Assembly (NCBI GenBank): GCA_024643915.1
Contig: JAHEMB010000317.1
Location: 1-5,383 of the forward strand
Length of the DNA stretch: 5,383 bases
Direction: 5' to 3'
Source of the DNA: Rhodothermaceae bacterium
GTDB lineage: Bacteria > Bacteroidota > Rhodothermia > Rhodothermales > JAHEMB01
Made by a program: the position numbers and the translations under genes. Each line of letters opens with the position of its first letter. Position 1 is the first letter of the stretch. Shown piece by piece: positions 5,010-5,383 of the stretch. The notes below the pieces were generated by a model. The model worked only from the letters and a program-made list of their open reading frames with translations. It did no database searches and was not told the DNA's origin.

Positions 5010-5383
5010 TCACACGATCCGGTCCGGGTCGGGCGCGATGACGGGGCCGCGATAGCTGAAGACTTTTTGCAGGAGCCGGATGACGGTGGCCGATTGCTTG
5101 CGGGCGTACCACTGGTCGGCGGCGCGGCGCGCGCCCAGGCCATAGGTGGGGTACGGGTGGATGGTGTCGGCGATCTGCCGGAGCGAGACGCCGTTGCGCA
5201 TTGCCAGGGCGTATTCGCAGATCAGATCGCCCGCCGAGGCGCCGAGGATGGACGCGCCGAGGATCTTGCCGCTCCACTTTTTGGCGAAGACCTTGATCCA
5301 CCCCGTCGTCTCACCCTCCGTCACCGCGCGGTCGATCTTCTGGTAGGGGAACCAGTAGATTTCAAACGACGCACCGTCCTCTT
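5010..5383 (-). CDS. C-terminal part of an FAD-dependent pyridine nucleotide-disulfide oxidoreductase (5' end outside window)
   Basis: The frame has no stop up to the right edge: 19 complete codons precede the GTG at 5324 and read EDGASFEIYWFPYQKIDRAV, so that GTG is not the start. The visible 123 residues are the dimerisation domain of the lipoamide dehydrogenase / glutathione reductase / mercuric reductase superfamily: WIKVFAKKWSGKILGASILG, then AGDLICEYALAMRNGVSLRQI, then IADTIHPYPTYG. This resembles proteins often labelled mercuric reductase or dihydrolipoyl dehydrogenase-like. The redox Cys pair and the FAD/NAD(P) sites lie outside the window, so substrate cannot be assigned. Where the classical family has HPT with the catalytic His, this protein has YPT, with a His two residues earlier. 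It ends in TGA at 5010-5012, followed within 10 bases by an inverted repeat and then pdxH. Confidence 0.88.
   Translation of the reverse strand, partial: EDGASFEIYWFPYQKIDRAVTEGETTGWIKVFAKKWSGKILGASILGASAGDLICEYALAMRNGVSLRQIADTIHPYPTYGLGARRAADQWYARKQSATVIRLLQKVFSYRGPVIAPDPDRIV

Noticed and set aside
4288..5301. N-terminally extended pdxH frame (337 codons)
   Set aside because: The extension overlaps the oxidoreductase gene in another frame and translates the 7-base repeat; family homology begins at the ATG at 4932.

Overview
The window looks like chromosomal DNA of a high-GC member of the Bacteroidota/Rhodothermota side of the tree, possibly a Rhodothermales-like bacterium. Three signs point there. 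The first protein ends in a type IX secretion (T9SS) sorting domain. One gene is preceded by a perfect Bacteroidota-type -7 box (TAnnTTTG). Base composition and codon use are GC-rich outside one small island. The lineage is inferred; no rRNA or other marker gene is present.

Layout, left to right. Positions 1-1602 (+) hold the 3' part of a secreted FG-GAP/VCBS beta-propeller protein that is open at the left edge. Positions 1666-2126 (+) hold a small type II toxin-antitoxin module: an intact 68-residue antitoxin-like gene, overlapping by the GTGA arrangement a RelE/ParE-type toxin whose frame is complete except for two in-frame stops. This island is more AT-rich than its flanks. Positions 2260-2925 (+) encode a DUF1440/YagU-like membrane protein. 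It converges on a TIGR00266/AIM24-family gene (3014-3781, -), with a hairpin built from 8-base tandem units between the two 3' ends. A gene-free stretch of about 500 bases (3782-4287) carries the TIGR00266 promoter region, two strong hairpins and further complementary segments. Then come pdxH (4288-4932, -) and the 3' end of a flavoprotein pyridine nucleotide-disulfide oxidoreductase (5010-5383, -), which runs off the right edge. The 77 bases between these two hold a second inverted repeat, built from 7-base units.

No single pathway unites the genes. PdxH makes the cofactor PLP using FMN and lies directly downstream of the FAD/NAD(P)-type oxidoreductase, so the two may be co-transcribed. The most noteworthy items are the doubly interrupted toxin beside an intact antitoxin, the two unit-built inverted repeats hugging gene ends, and the structured gene-free region around 3905-4190, which may include an uncharacterised RNA. 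I see no clear evidence of a large new system.
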